Assembly: GCA_902800215.1 (NCBI GenBank)
Contig: CADCDS010000006.1
Location: 90,953-154,952, forward strand
Reading direction: 5' to 3'
DNA: 64,000 bases
Source: an uncultured Bacteroidales bacterium
GTDB lineage: Bacteria; Bacteroidota; Bacteroidia; Bacteroidales; Paludibacteraceae
The position numbers and the translations under genes are program-made. A model generated the notes under the pieces. The model did not search any database. It saw only the letters and a program-made list of their open reading frames with translations, and was not told the origin of the DNA. Every line of letters starts with the position of its first letter. Position 1 is the first letter of the stretch. Of this stretch, positions 18,701 through 24,722 are shown piece by piece.

Positions 18701-19866
18701 AATTGAATGTTAATGGTGATGTTTACTTCCAGATGACTTTTGATCCAAGTGGCAACATTACGTATGGTTGGTATGACTTTGTGGTTCCGTTTGAAGTGGA
18801 AGTTTTGAATGGTGTTTACGATGAGCATCTCAACAAACTGACATATGGCGTTGATTACCTTGTTATGAATTATAACGAGCAGAAACGTGCGGTAAAGGGT
18901 AAAGACTGGAACGAATATAAAGGTACTATGCAACCGGGCTGTATTTATACGATCACATTTGAGGAGACAAAAACTTGGAATACTTTCATCTTCAAAAAGA
19001 AAGCTGGCTCTAATACATGGAGTGACGGTAGTTTTGCAGCAGAATACTCTAGTGTCGGACAAACAGCAGATCGTGGATGGAATGGTTTAGGAAACGGAAC
19101 ATTACAACATCGTGAGTTAAGTGGTTTAGCAGAAGGTACACTTGTGCAGATGTATAATCACACGCTGAATTGTTACGAGCCATTTGAAGCAGAAGAAAAG
19201 GCATATGCAGTTGGTACCGCATTCTTCTTACAAGTGGATGGAAACGTTTCGTCAATAGATTTGTCTGCAACAGATGGAACAAAAGAGTTGCGTGCGCCAA
19301 AACGAGATGCGGAAACTACGGATAAGTTCCGTTTGGTTCTTGCAGCGGAAAATAGCCAATATACGGATCGTTTATGGTTCTCAGCAGATGAGGAAGCGAC
19401 AGAAACATATGTGATTGGACACGACGTACTTAAAATGGGTACTCTTACCAGCGCCAAGAAAGCGCAGATGTGGTCCACAAAGGGAGGAAAGAACCTCTGC
19501 GATGTAGAAGCAACTTTGAACGGTTCTACGGCGACCACTCCTTTATCGATCTTTGCTCCTGCTGCAGGTAATTACGAACTGACGGTAGAAAAGGCACCGG
19601 AGAACACAATGCTGTATCTGACGTACAACGGACGTGCAATTTGGAACTTGACGTACAGTCCGTATGTCTTTGATCTGACGAAGGGAACGACGGAAGGGTA
19701 TGGACTGAAGATGTATGTAATGCAGGTTGCTACAGACGTAGAAACGGTTAGCGGAGAGCGGTTAGAGGTTAGCGGAAATCGCAAAGTGCTGATTGATGAC
19801 GTCATTTATATCGTAACTCCGGAAGGAAAGATGTACGATATAACGGGAAAAAGTGCAAATTATTAA
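12739..19866 (+). CDS. giant secreted protein with Listeria-Bacteroides repeats and C-terminal tag
   Basis: 2375 aa. A long n-region leads to the signal core MLALLMVCLFGVNEKAWG. Residues about 70-375 carry bacterial-repeat (InlB B/Flg_new type) units: YTFAGWYDGDGN, YTFAGWNTKANGTG, YTFDGWAESATG, VFEGWYLGN. A discoidin-like region (about 575-680, WRDDIAGFSNNDHFYAEYS) and many Ig-like/MBG-like beta units follow, with repeated phrases such as QTITW, ITSHNVASSYKTTDE and TWSWNN. From about residue 1870 a different beta domain begins (GNGKWDDPANWSV). The end is a diverged tag VLIDDVIYIVTPEGKMYDITG. Likely a long surface fibre or adhesin. A heptamer array (19746-19780) makes the linker before the tag, as in the M6 protease. 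Start supported by the signal peptide; function unproven. Confidence 0.85.
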   Translation: MIRTLVGLRSRITSTKPLLTMLALLMVCLFGVNEKAWGKEWKWELTVNVSEGKGSVYAKIDKQVAIWYDEKTSDDATSGSPQTITVTTNNRHDWQNSNRRGRVLFRSNDTGYTFAGWYDGDGNQLSTATDYTAFGACNDGKIMTVYAHFRAHTYTIKFNGNGGSGSMGEHTCTYDKAWNLTANAFTRTGYTFAGWNTKANGTGTSYTDKKSVKNLTSTDGATINLYAQWTANTYKVRFNGNGNSGGSMSDQTMTCHQAANLTANTFTRSYTVTYNADGGNYTKSSETATYTFDGWAESATGAKKYNNQASVTNLSYTKDSIVNLYAKWTGGTITLDKATKDGKVFEGWYLGNTDEYVGSKNTNYNPTGNVTLKAHWVDKAEPKYTWNGDTIYHVGDAALDLNALWVSNNDEVAKTFTLVSFTPSGTNNTGAPTTTSLTGSTLSLGQAGEVKIKVTQPASTSFYAGIAELTLTINKHENIILVKGKQSYRKEIDINSSDNEFTFAATNTDYEHYPIQVEQIAGHNIATYNPDKHVVHSANVSGEAIWQVTQAENYYYESASSLFAIDVRLAAEEVCYLVNDDELQEWSTIWASKTYEFDRRGKVCTFKAWRDDIAGFSNNDHFYAEYSADGSNWISALKLNLPNENDWDDFSMNLPADARYVRFATYTGATGRRGVRNVKVSRFTYLNLSDETLTFAKTNTNAPLYCGDELSKTFTVDWSMPTNGTEINISSNNPKFTVSPAKISNTGCDDGQTTITVTYSSDTVGTFDGKIIINNEVYYKEIAVSGTTIRRPQTITWSTEDETFVEGDEISASAVGAVTMSVSGDGAAYVEVSGNKATINELDGELSSVTAILTASAAQTDVYNAKDSVRTITITNKTKQSITWEQDFAHYKTTDTELEVTLNATASSGLKVYYVLSEEVDGLTLSHNADSTVWTLTHSNKECGGVTLIAKQDGNSEYAAASSVSLPVRVLDPTKKCPMEETLIVSSNPTKGLKSSSSALLYEVSIPDRINIAAKRSNGLIYRTENGLKVDVLDKDQKKIGDGFHYGADIINTSMSRTIDLTDEDTYKDVKYIRITSESSNGYDVTSLSVHRRRYCRIAENKTSLSFTATTNSASNEQAIDVQYANYPLMVECSNSKFTFTPTDMFGDCGSYGVQTVLVTYHAGATAGDDSGELYIKDNTGDTLQTITLSATINKSSQTITSHNVASSYKTTDEVTLTVATSSGLSNFEYTISDDKVAQVNGSKLTFLKEGHFDLTIREPGNAGIDAVEETISNIEVKKVTPTITGPAIAIVTLPAMLENVPVGAYTAEDDKGTEVTGTFTWNGTPLKMVEGTRYHSITFTPDQPEGKDWYDSKTFDLSVTAVKGAQTIDWSSFPDESSQACSKATSFSATASSGLTVVYTTSDSEIATIINNNELHVLKAGEVTIYADQEGDDDYAAAPRVSKTITLTTETPVIATMPKADTIYVSQKLAISQFHDWSATVNEEAIEGSFAWNNPNILPEEGKRTYKATFTGSPAAWYETVEVDVEIVCRRYPQEVTWDYEGGTIYVNDVISFSGAESSVEQPIHYLTSDLSIAEVDEAHGNKLIVHGKGTIEVIARPEENAIYEATEQRRTLTILPLATTVTANPAAAEDLTYGQALNATDVVGGTVKGSDDAELQGTWSWNNGAEELNAGQGQVRGVTFTPNDSHWYATATSTATVNVNKATPEEMANNVAVTYGTTASSVTLSGSGNGTWSWNDSRANETLDADHYSLDVRFTPNDGDNYNVQNTTVQVTVNPATPDLAWTKAPTECLTTDANVVFAAASEASTGAISYEIVSGTGVSIHPTSGVLTITEAGTVTIQATIAATRNYESRSITTSLTITPPNVFTNATGNGKWDDPANWSVKVPQEEVPDVVVSGELVIDGEVTVGDLTIQPTGGVTIVDDGKLTVTGHSNDIPEYGDIHVMDDGALELESAAVLEVRHFTLDAKLGDNTEANPAASGQVEGKEKLNVNGDVYFQMTFDPSGNITYGWYDFVVPFEVEVLNGVYDEHLNKLTYGVDYLVMNYNEQKRAVKGKDWNEYKGTMQPGCIYTITFEETKTWNTFIFKKKAGSNTWSDGSFAAEYSSVGQTADRGWNGLGNGTLQHRELSGLAEGTLVQMYNHTLNCYEPFEAEEKAYAVGTAFFLQVDGNVSSIDLSATDGTKELRAPKRDAETTDKFRLVLAAENSQYTDRLWFSADEEATETYVIGHDVLKMGTLTSAKKAQMWSTKGGKNLCDVEATLNGSTATTPLSIFAPAAGNYELTVEKAPENTMLYLTYNGRAIWNLTYSPYVFDLTKGTTEGYGLKMYVMQVATDVETVSGERLEVSGNRKVLIDDVIYIVTPEGKMYDITGKSANY
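19746..19780. repeat. heptamer array, core GGTTAGC
   Basis: Five 7-bp units starting at 19746, in frame, encoding VSGERLEVSGNR directly before the C-terminal tag of the giant protein. Confidence 0.85.
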
Positions 19867-19872
19867 GAAATA

Positions 19873-19949
19873 TTTGCGTATATCAAAAAAAAGCAAACAA
19901 ATATTTGTTGTACTTCGGCACGCCCTTATAAATAAGGAATCCTCCGAAG
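19873..19949 (+). other. chimeric or decayed promoter and nested hairpin
   Basis: A good -33 half (TTTG at 19873 with GTATATCAAAA) is not followed at 20 nt by a -7. Further on, GTTGTACTTCGGCACGCC resembles the -7 region of the next promoter with TTTG changed to TCGG. That CTTCGG (19913-19918) pairs with CCGAAG (19944-19949) around CCTTAT/ATAAGG (19924-19937). It may be a promoter remnant or the terminator of the giant gene. Confidence 0.5.
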
Positions 19950-20026
19950 GTACGGTCGCACAGTTGTGCAAATAGCAATCCTTTTTAATAAAAAACTCAA
20001 ATAATTTTGGTTTTTTAATAAAAGTC

Positions 20027-20057
20027 TTGCATATTTCAAATATTTGTTGTACCTTTG
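20027..20057 (+). promoter_or_regulatory. Bacteroidota-type promoter for the 44-aa peptide
   Basis: TTG (20027-20029), 20 nt with CATATTTCAAA, TACCTTTG (20050-20057). Among the best matches to the local consensus. Confidence 0.9.
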
Positions 20058-20074
20058 CACGCTTTTTTGACTAA

Positions 20075-20209
20075 ATGAAAAGAACGTATTACATACCGAC
20101 GGTAGAAATCCTTTACGTGAATACAGAGGAGATGATGCTCGGCTCTATGGAGAGTGGAGGTCACTCATCTGTGGGTCAAGCTCCTGAGCGTCGTGATCCG
20201 GCGTTCTAA
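20075..20209 (+). CDS. 44-aa peptide of the MKxxYxxPxxE type
   Basis: A 44-codon gene beginning MKRTYYIPTVEILYV, then NTEEMMLGSMESGG and a polar tail ending in APERRDPAF. It lies 18 nt after a consensus promoter and is closed by a strong terminator, so it is a dedicated transcription unit. Bacteroidales encode many short peptides with MKKxYxxPxxE...LxGS...GG architecture; their role is not established. The Met-Leu-Gly-Ser and Gly-Gly features look like a leader/core junction, and a PqqD-like protein and S24/S26 peptidase are encoded in the same window, so a modified or cleaved peptide is possible. No modifying enzyme is adjacent. Being a real gene is well supported; the function is unknown. 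Confidence 0.75.
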   Translation: MKRTYYIPTVEILYVNTEEMMLGSMESGGHSSVGQAPERRDPAF

Positions 20210-20230
20210 TTATCGGAAGAATAAGGTAAA

Positions 20231-20254
20231 AGGCTGCGAACGGCAGCCTTTTTT
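20231..20254 (+). terminator. rho-independent terminator of the 44-aa peptide gene
   Basis: Stem AGGCTGC (20231-20237) with GCAGCCT (20243-20249), five-base loop, then T run. Confidence 0.93.
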
Positions 20255-20304
20255 CATGGAGGGAGATAAAACTCCAAATAAATTTGATTTTTATCGTTAA
20301 ATAC

Positions 20305-20335
20305 TTGTATATTCCAAATATTTGTTGTAACTTTG
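20305..20335 (+). promoter_or_regulatory. Bacteroidota-type promoter for rhuM-like gene
   Basis: TTG (20305-20307), 20 nt with TATATTCCAAA, TAACTTTG (20328-20335); start codon 20 nt downstream. Confidence 0.88.
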
Positions 20336-20354
20336 CAACAAATTTAGTGAAACT

Positions 20355-21380
20355 ATGAGCGGGATGCTTGATACATATAATCCGCAAGGCGAGATGGTGA
20401 TTTACCAGACGGAGGATGGGAAGGCTTCGGTAGATGTGATGCTGGAGAACGAAACCGTGTGGCTGACACAAGATCAAATCGCTGCTTTGTACGGAAAAAG
20501 TAAGTCCACGATTAGTTACCATCTCTCTAATATTTTCCAAGAGGGAGAACTAGATGAAAAAGTGGTAGTTCGAAATTATCGAACAACCACTCAGCACGGG
20601 GCTATACCAGGGAAGACACAGGTTCATGACAAGGAATTTTATAACCTGGACGTCATTATAGCAGTAGGATACAGAGTTCGGAGTCAGCGAGGTACGCAAT
20701 TCCGCAAATGGGCGACCGAGCGGCTGAAGGAATATATTATTAAGGGCTTTACGATTGATGCAGAGCGATTAAAAGGCAATGCAGGCGGACAATACTGGTA
20801 TGACCTGTTAGCCACTATCAAAGACATCCGCTCGTCAGAAAAGGTACTTTATCGCCAGGTTTTGGATCTGTACGCAACGAGTGTGGACTATGATGCCAAG
20901 GCGGAAGATACGATTCTGTTCTTTAAGATGGTGCAAAATAAGTTGCATTACGCAACGCACGGACAGACGGCTTCGGAGTTGATTTATCACCGAGCAGATT
21001 CGGAACAACCGTTTATGGGGTTGACGACCTTCAAAGGTACGCATCCAACGCAAGCAGATGTAGTGATCGCAAAGAACTATCTGAGTGAAGAGGAATTGAG
21101 AAAGTTGAACAATATGGTTTCGGGTTACTTTGATTTCGCAGAGAACCGAGCGATGGAGCACATCCCGACAACCATGCGTGAGTATAGAGAGCTCTTGGAT
21201 CGAATCCTTTCGGCTAACGGTTCACCGGTATTGGATAACGCAGGAAGTATTTCGGCAGACGAGGCGCGTGCAAAAGCGATTGCAGAGTACCGCAAATACC
21301 AAGTACGTGCGCTTACACCGGTAGAACAGGCCTACTACGCTTCCCTGAAAGCAATAGAGGCTACGGCAAAGAAGAAATGA
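20355..21380 (+). CDS. rhuM: RhuM-family protein
   Basis: 341 aa, full length for the family. The N-terminal part (VWLTQDQIAALYGKSKSTISYHLSNIFQEGEL) is a helix-turn-helix-like segment, followed by the typical YNLDVIIAVGYRVRSQRGTQFRKWATERLKEYIIKGF block. The C-terminal half (ADVVIAKNYLSEEELRKLNNMVSGYFDFAE) is helical. RhuM proteins occur next to toxins, restriction systems and in genomic islands, and their biochemistry is not settled. It is a single-gene unit with its own promoter, converging with the DUF4861 gene with only 2 bp between stops. Confidence 0.9.
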   Translation: MSGMLDTYNPQGEMVIYQTEDGKASVDVMLENETVWLTQDQIAALYGKSKSTISYHLSNIFQEGELDEKVVVRNYRTTTQHGAIPGKTQVHDKEFYNLDVIIAVGYRVRSQRGTQFRKWATERLKEYIIKGFTIDAERLKGNAGGQYWYDLLATIKDIRSSEKVLYRQVLDLYATSVDYDAKAEDTILFFKMVQNKLHYATHGQTASELIYHRADSEQPFMGLTTFKGTHPTQADVVIAKNYLSEEELRKLNNMVSGYFDFAENRAMEHIPTTMREYRELLDRILSANGSPVLDNAGSISADEARAKAIAEYRKYQVRALTPVEQAYYASLKAIEATAKKK

Positions 21381-21382
21381 TA

Positions 21383-22450
21383 TTATTTGAGATGTTTCGC
21401 CCAGCGGCGAAGATAGATTAACCACTCCTCAGCAGTTCTTGCGACGGGGTGGTTTTCTTTTGTGGCACCGACGCAAGTTAAATAGAAATGGGGTGTCGCA
21501 CACATTGGAGATTGGAGATTGGAAATTGGAGATTGCTTTAGCAGACAAAGCAGATTCTGCTTGTCTTGGACGATGTCGCCGGCATAGGCTTTAGGGATAA
21601 AGACGGCAAGGCCGACGGTTTCTTTGGCGTATTTGGCAGAGTCGTTTACGGGCCAATCGGTACCCCATGAGGCGAGGAGAACGCCGTTCTCCAATTGGAT
21701 ATTGGATATTGAAGATTGGAGATTTGCTCCTTTCGCAGGAATGAACTGTACTCCCGTGCAGAGGCCGGAGAGGGTATCGGAGAGGAGGACATCGCAGCGG
21801 AGATCACGATGACCGGCACGCATGGTGTAGCGGGTGGTGAGGTCGACGAGGGGACTAGGAACACTAGGATCCCTAGGCGTCCTAGGATTCCAACCGCGGA
21901 CGGAGACTTCGATAGTGGCCTCATTCTTTGTTTGAGAAACGATTCGTTGACTTCTTTTTGCGACGGGTTCGATGTGAACCATCTTCTTGCCGTTCCAGTA
22001 TTTGACCGAACCGACACCTACTGTACCGGAGACACGGAGAATATCATCGCCGTAACCTTCGGCAAGAAGGCTGTCGTTGGGATACCAATGACTCTGGGCG
22101 AGTTCAAGCTGGGGCTTGCGTTTGCAATAGGGATCGATGGTTTGCTTCTTATCGAAATAGATACGATAGGCCATGAGTTCGGACTCTACCGCTACACCGT
22201 GATGATGCAATTGATGGTATGTATCCTCTGCCGGATCGGCTGTCCATTCGGTGATAGGGTAGCAATGACGCATTTTAGCGCCTTCGGAGAGGATGGCGTA
22301 ACCGGGACGGACACTATCAGTCTCCGTACCGATCTTCCAAAAAGATGTTGCTACTCGCGGGCTACAACCCGCAAGTAGCAAAGCAATCAACGGAATCCCG
22401 GTATATCGGAATCCCGGAATACCGAAAGGATTCTTAGTTGCGTGTGACAT
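21383..22450 (-). CDS. DUF4861-family lipoprotein
   Basis: 355 aa if the start is ATG 22450 (MSHATKNP...), which overlaps the GH28 stop by 17 bp. A lipobox (LIALLLAGCSP) marks it as a lipoprotein. The body matches DUF4861 (SFWKIGTETDSVRPGYAIL..., YGDDILRVSGTVGVGSVKYWNG, VDLTTRYTMRAGHRDLRCDVLLSD). DUF4861 genes sit near pectin and other polysaccharide genes in Bacteroidota, and here it follows a GH28 enzyme. The gene carries four tandem arrays (21504, 21694, 21855, 22391) encoding odd Pro/Asn/Ser-rich inserts, all in frame, including one in the signal peptide region. Confidence 0.8.
   Translation of the reverse strand: MSHATKNPFGIPGFRYTGIPLIALLLAGCSPRVATSFWKIGTETDSVRPGYAILSEGAKMRHCYPITEWTADPAEDTYHQLHHHGVAVESELMAYRIYFDKKQTIDPYCKRKPQLELAQSHWYPNDSLLAEGYGDDILRVSGTVGVGSVKYWNGKKMVHIEPVAKRSQRIVSQTKNEATIEVSVRGWNPRTPRDPSVPSPLVDLTTRYTMRAGHRDLRCDVLLSDTLSGLCTGVQFIPAKGANLQSSISNIQLENGVLLASWGTDWPVNDSAKYAKETVGLAVFIPKAYAGDIVQDKQNLLCLLKQSPISNLQSPMCATPHFYLTCVGATKENHPVARTAEEWLIYLRRWAKHLK
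21504..21535. repeat. heptamer array, ATTGGAG family (copy 1 of 3)
   Basis: Four to five units of ATTGGAN from 21504, in frame within the DUF4861 gene, encoding SPISNLQSP. The same unit recurs at 21694 and, inverted, at 57070. Confidence 0.9.
21694..21721. repeat. heptamer array, ATTGGAG family (copy 2 of 3)
   Basis: Four units ATTGGAT/ATTGAAG/ATTGGAG in the same DUF4861 gene, 156 bp from copy 1, encoding SSISNIQLE. Confidence 0.9.
21855..21890. repeat. 9-bp array, core CTAGG
   Basis: Four units of CTAGGNNNC (21855, 21864, 21873, 21882) in the DUF4861 gene. The 9-bp period gives a periodic peptide NPRTPRDPSVPS. Confidence 0.88.
22391..22430. repeat. 8-bp array, CGGWATNC family (copy 1 of 2)
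   Basis: Five units of period 8 from 22391, encoding NPFGIPGFRYTGIP at the N-terminus of the DUF4861 lipoprotein. The related array is at 39702. Confidence 0.88.
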
Positions 22451-23978
22451 TCTCAACGGTCGGAGCGATCGTGAAAGCTTCACCTTTCTCAGCGTTGATA
22501 GTAACGTTGTCGATGACAAGGCCGTTCGTCTGGCGGAAGATAGCGCCTTCGGTCGCATTCATGGTGATGTTACGGAGTGTGACGTTCTGGATCTTCATCT
22601 CCGGTAAGCCATTGAAATAGATCGCACGTTTGATGTTAGCGCCAGTGACATTCTCAATAACGATATTCTTGAAGGCCGGTGTCTCTTCGGATACTTCCGG
22701 TGCCTCGGCGTTCATACGGGCAGCCAGTTCTTCTTCGGTCTCTTCACCGGCACCTTTACCGCCGTAGAAAAGGTCAAAGAGCAGACCTTCGTTGGGGATA
22801 TTGACCATGTTGACGTTCTTGACGTAGATATTCTCCACCACACCGCCGCGACCACGGGTGGATTTGAAACGCAGGCCGACGTCGGTACCGATATAGAGGT
22901 TATTACGCACCTCCACATTCTTGATACCACCGGACATCTCCGAGCCGCAGACGAATCCGCCGTGACCATGATAAACGACGCAGTCATCGACTACTACGTT
23001 CTCCGTCGGGATGCCGCGGTCACGACCGGGTTTATCCTTACCGGACTTCATGCAGATAGCATCGTCGCCGACGTCAAAAGAGCAATGCGCGATCACGACG
23101 TTCTTGCACGATTCAATATCCACACCGTCGCCATTCTGACTGTACCAGGGGTTACGGACATTGACGTTGTTGAGGATGATATTCTCGCAGCACATGGGGT
23201 GGAGATTCCATGCCGGACTATTCTCAAAGGTGACGCCTTCGAGGAGGATATTCTTACAATCCACAAAATGGAGCAGTACCGGACGGAGGAAGGATTTCAC
23301 TACTTGCCAAAGCGAGTCATCTTCGATAACCGGCACGTTCTGATCCAGACAGTAGGACTGCGCTAACAGCGACGCACTATCCGGGTACCAGATGTCGTTG
23401 GCTACGATGCCTCCTTTCTCTTTGAGATGTTTCTTCCATTGTCCCGGTGCCATTTTGGATTTCTTAAGCGGTCTCCACCAGTCTCCGTTTCCGTTGAAAG
23501 TACCGTAACCGGTGATGGCGATGTTCTCTGCACCACGGGCGTTGAGCGGCGAGGTGCAGCGCTTGGTAGGAATACCTTCGAACCACTCGTCATAGATCTC
23601 GTACAGATCGAGGTCATGGGAAAAGACGATGAAGCTGTTCTTCTCCGAATAGAGCCGCACGTTGGACTTGAGGGTGATTGGACCGGTGGTATAGATACCT
23701 GCAGGGATGAGGACTGTTCCACCTCCGGCTGCGCTACACTCGTCTATCGCCTGTTGGATGGCATAAGTAGAGAGGTCTACACCGTAAGGATCAGCTCCGT
23801 AAGCCACTACGTTGAAAACGCGATTGGGGAACGAAGGAACGGTTACTTTCGGCATGTCGAATGATGCCGACTGAGTGAGCGCGTTGATGTCGCTTTGCTT
23901 CGTCGTTTGATAGTCCGACGATTGGCTACAAGCGCCTAGGAGTGCTGCAGCAAGCAGCAAGAGTGTTAGTTTTCGCAT
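22434..23978 (-). CDS. GH28-family polygalacturonase-like lipoprotein
   Basis: 514 aa. The signal peptide ends in the lipobox LLGACS, so it is lipid-anchored. A beta-helix enzyme with the GH28 signatures: NGDGVDIESC and DVGDDAICMKSG (catalytic Asp residues), then GHGGFVCGSEMSGG and RGRGGVVENIYVKN (RxK-type substrate-binding region). The family hydrolyses galacturonan or rhamnogalacturonan in pectin. It overlaps the truA stop by 13 bp at its start and is followed by the DUF4861 lipoprotein, so both pectin-type genes form the tail of a housekeeping cluster rather than sitting in a classical SusCD locus. Confidence 0.93.
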   Translation of the reverse strand: MRKLTLLLLAAALLGACSQSSDYQTTKQSDINALTQSASFDMPKVTVPSFPNRVFNVVAYGADPYGVDLSTYAIQQAIDECSAAGGGTVLIPAGIYTTGPITLKSNVRLYSEKNSFIVFSHDLDLYEIYDEWFEGIPTKRCTSPLNARGAENIAITGYGTFNGNGDWWRPLKKSKMAPGQWKKHLKEKGGIVANDIWYPDSASLLAQSYCLDQNVPVIEDDSLWQVVKSFLRPVLLHFVDCKNILLEGVTFENSPAWNLHPMCCENIILNNVNVRNPWYSQNGDGVDIESCKNVVIAHCSFDVGDDAICMKSGKDKPGRDRGIPTENVVVDDCVVYHGHGGFVCGSEMSGGIKNVEVRNNLYIGTDVGLRFKSTRGRGGVVENIYVKNVNMVNIPNEGLLFDLFYGGKGAGEETEEELAARMNAEAPEVSEETPAFKNIVIENVTGANIKRAIYFNGLPEMKIQNVTLRNITMNATEGAIFRQTNGLVIDNVTINAEKGEAFTIAPTVENVTRN

Positions 23979-24718
23979 AAGTATGTATTTTTAGGATAAA
24001 TGATTTCTACTAAACTGAGTCCTTCCGCAGGTGCCGAATGACCGGCTTTGCAGCGGTCATGGGCCGCGATGATGTCCGCCAGTCGGGCTTCGGTCATCTT
24101 GCCTTTTCCGATCTCAAAGAGGGTGCCAACGACCGCACGTACCATGTTACGCAGGAACCGATCGGCGGTGATGACAAAGGTATATTCTGTTTCGGACTCT
24201 TGGATCCACTGCGCCTGTTTGACATCGCAGATGGTGGTTTTCACATCCGTGTGCACGCGACAGAAAGAAGCGAAGTCCTGTTTACCGATCAGGAAACGCG
24301 CTGCTTTGTTCATCGCGTCGAAATCCAGTCCCGGCGCTACACGCGTATGGTTGATATAGATGAATGGATCTTTGCGTGTTGTGATCCGGTAATGGTAGGT
24401 TCGTTCGATGGCATCGAAGCGTGCGTGTGCATCGTCTTGGACGTGCTGCAGGTCGATGATAGCGATCGAGTTCGGCAAAAGGTTGTTAAGACGTGCGGCG
24501 AAATTCGCCGGTACGGCTTTGTCAATATCAAAATGCGCTACCATCTTATCGGCATGCACGCCTGCGTCGGTGCGACCGGCAAAGGTGAGCGGCACGGGTT
24601 GACGAAGGATCGTAGCGAAAGCTGCTTCCATTTCCGCCTGCACCGTGTTTCCGTTCGGCTGCGTCTGCGAACCGTGGAAGTCTGTGCCTCTATATGTGAA
24701 GGATATAAAATAACGCAC
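23966..24718 (-). CDS. truA: tRNA pseudouridine synthase A
   Basis: 250 aa from a GTG start at 24718 (VRYFISFTYRGTDFHGSQ); the longer frame upstream is not conserved and runs through the flippase gene. It makes pseudouridine at positions 38-40 of tRNA anticodon arms. The catalytic Asp is in FAGRTDAGVHA. Other family blocks: ARFDAIERTYHYRI, ADRFLRNMVRAVVGTL. Only 4 nt separate its start from the flippase stop, and a heptamer array covers the end of that gene. Confidence 0.93.
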   Translation of the reverse strand: MRYFISFTYRGTDFHGSQTQPNGNTVQAEMEAAFATILRQPVPLTFAGRTDAGVHADKMVAHFDIDKAVPANFAARLNNLLPNSIAIIDLQHVQDDAHARFDAIERTYHYRITTRKDPFIYINHTRVAPGLDFDAMNKAARFLIGKQDFASFCRVHTDVKTTICDVKQAQWIQESETEYTFVITADRFLRNMVRAVVGTLFEIGKGKMTEARLADIIAAHDRCKAGHSAPAEGLSLVEIIYPKNTYLCEN

Positions 24719-24722
24719 GTTA

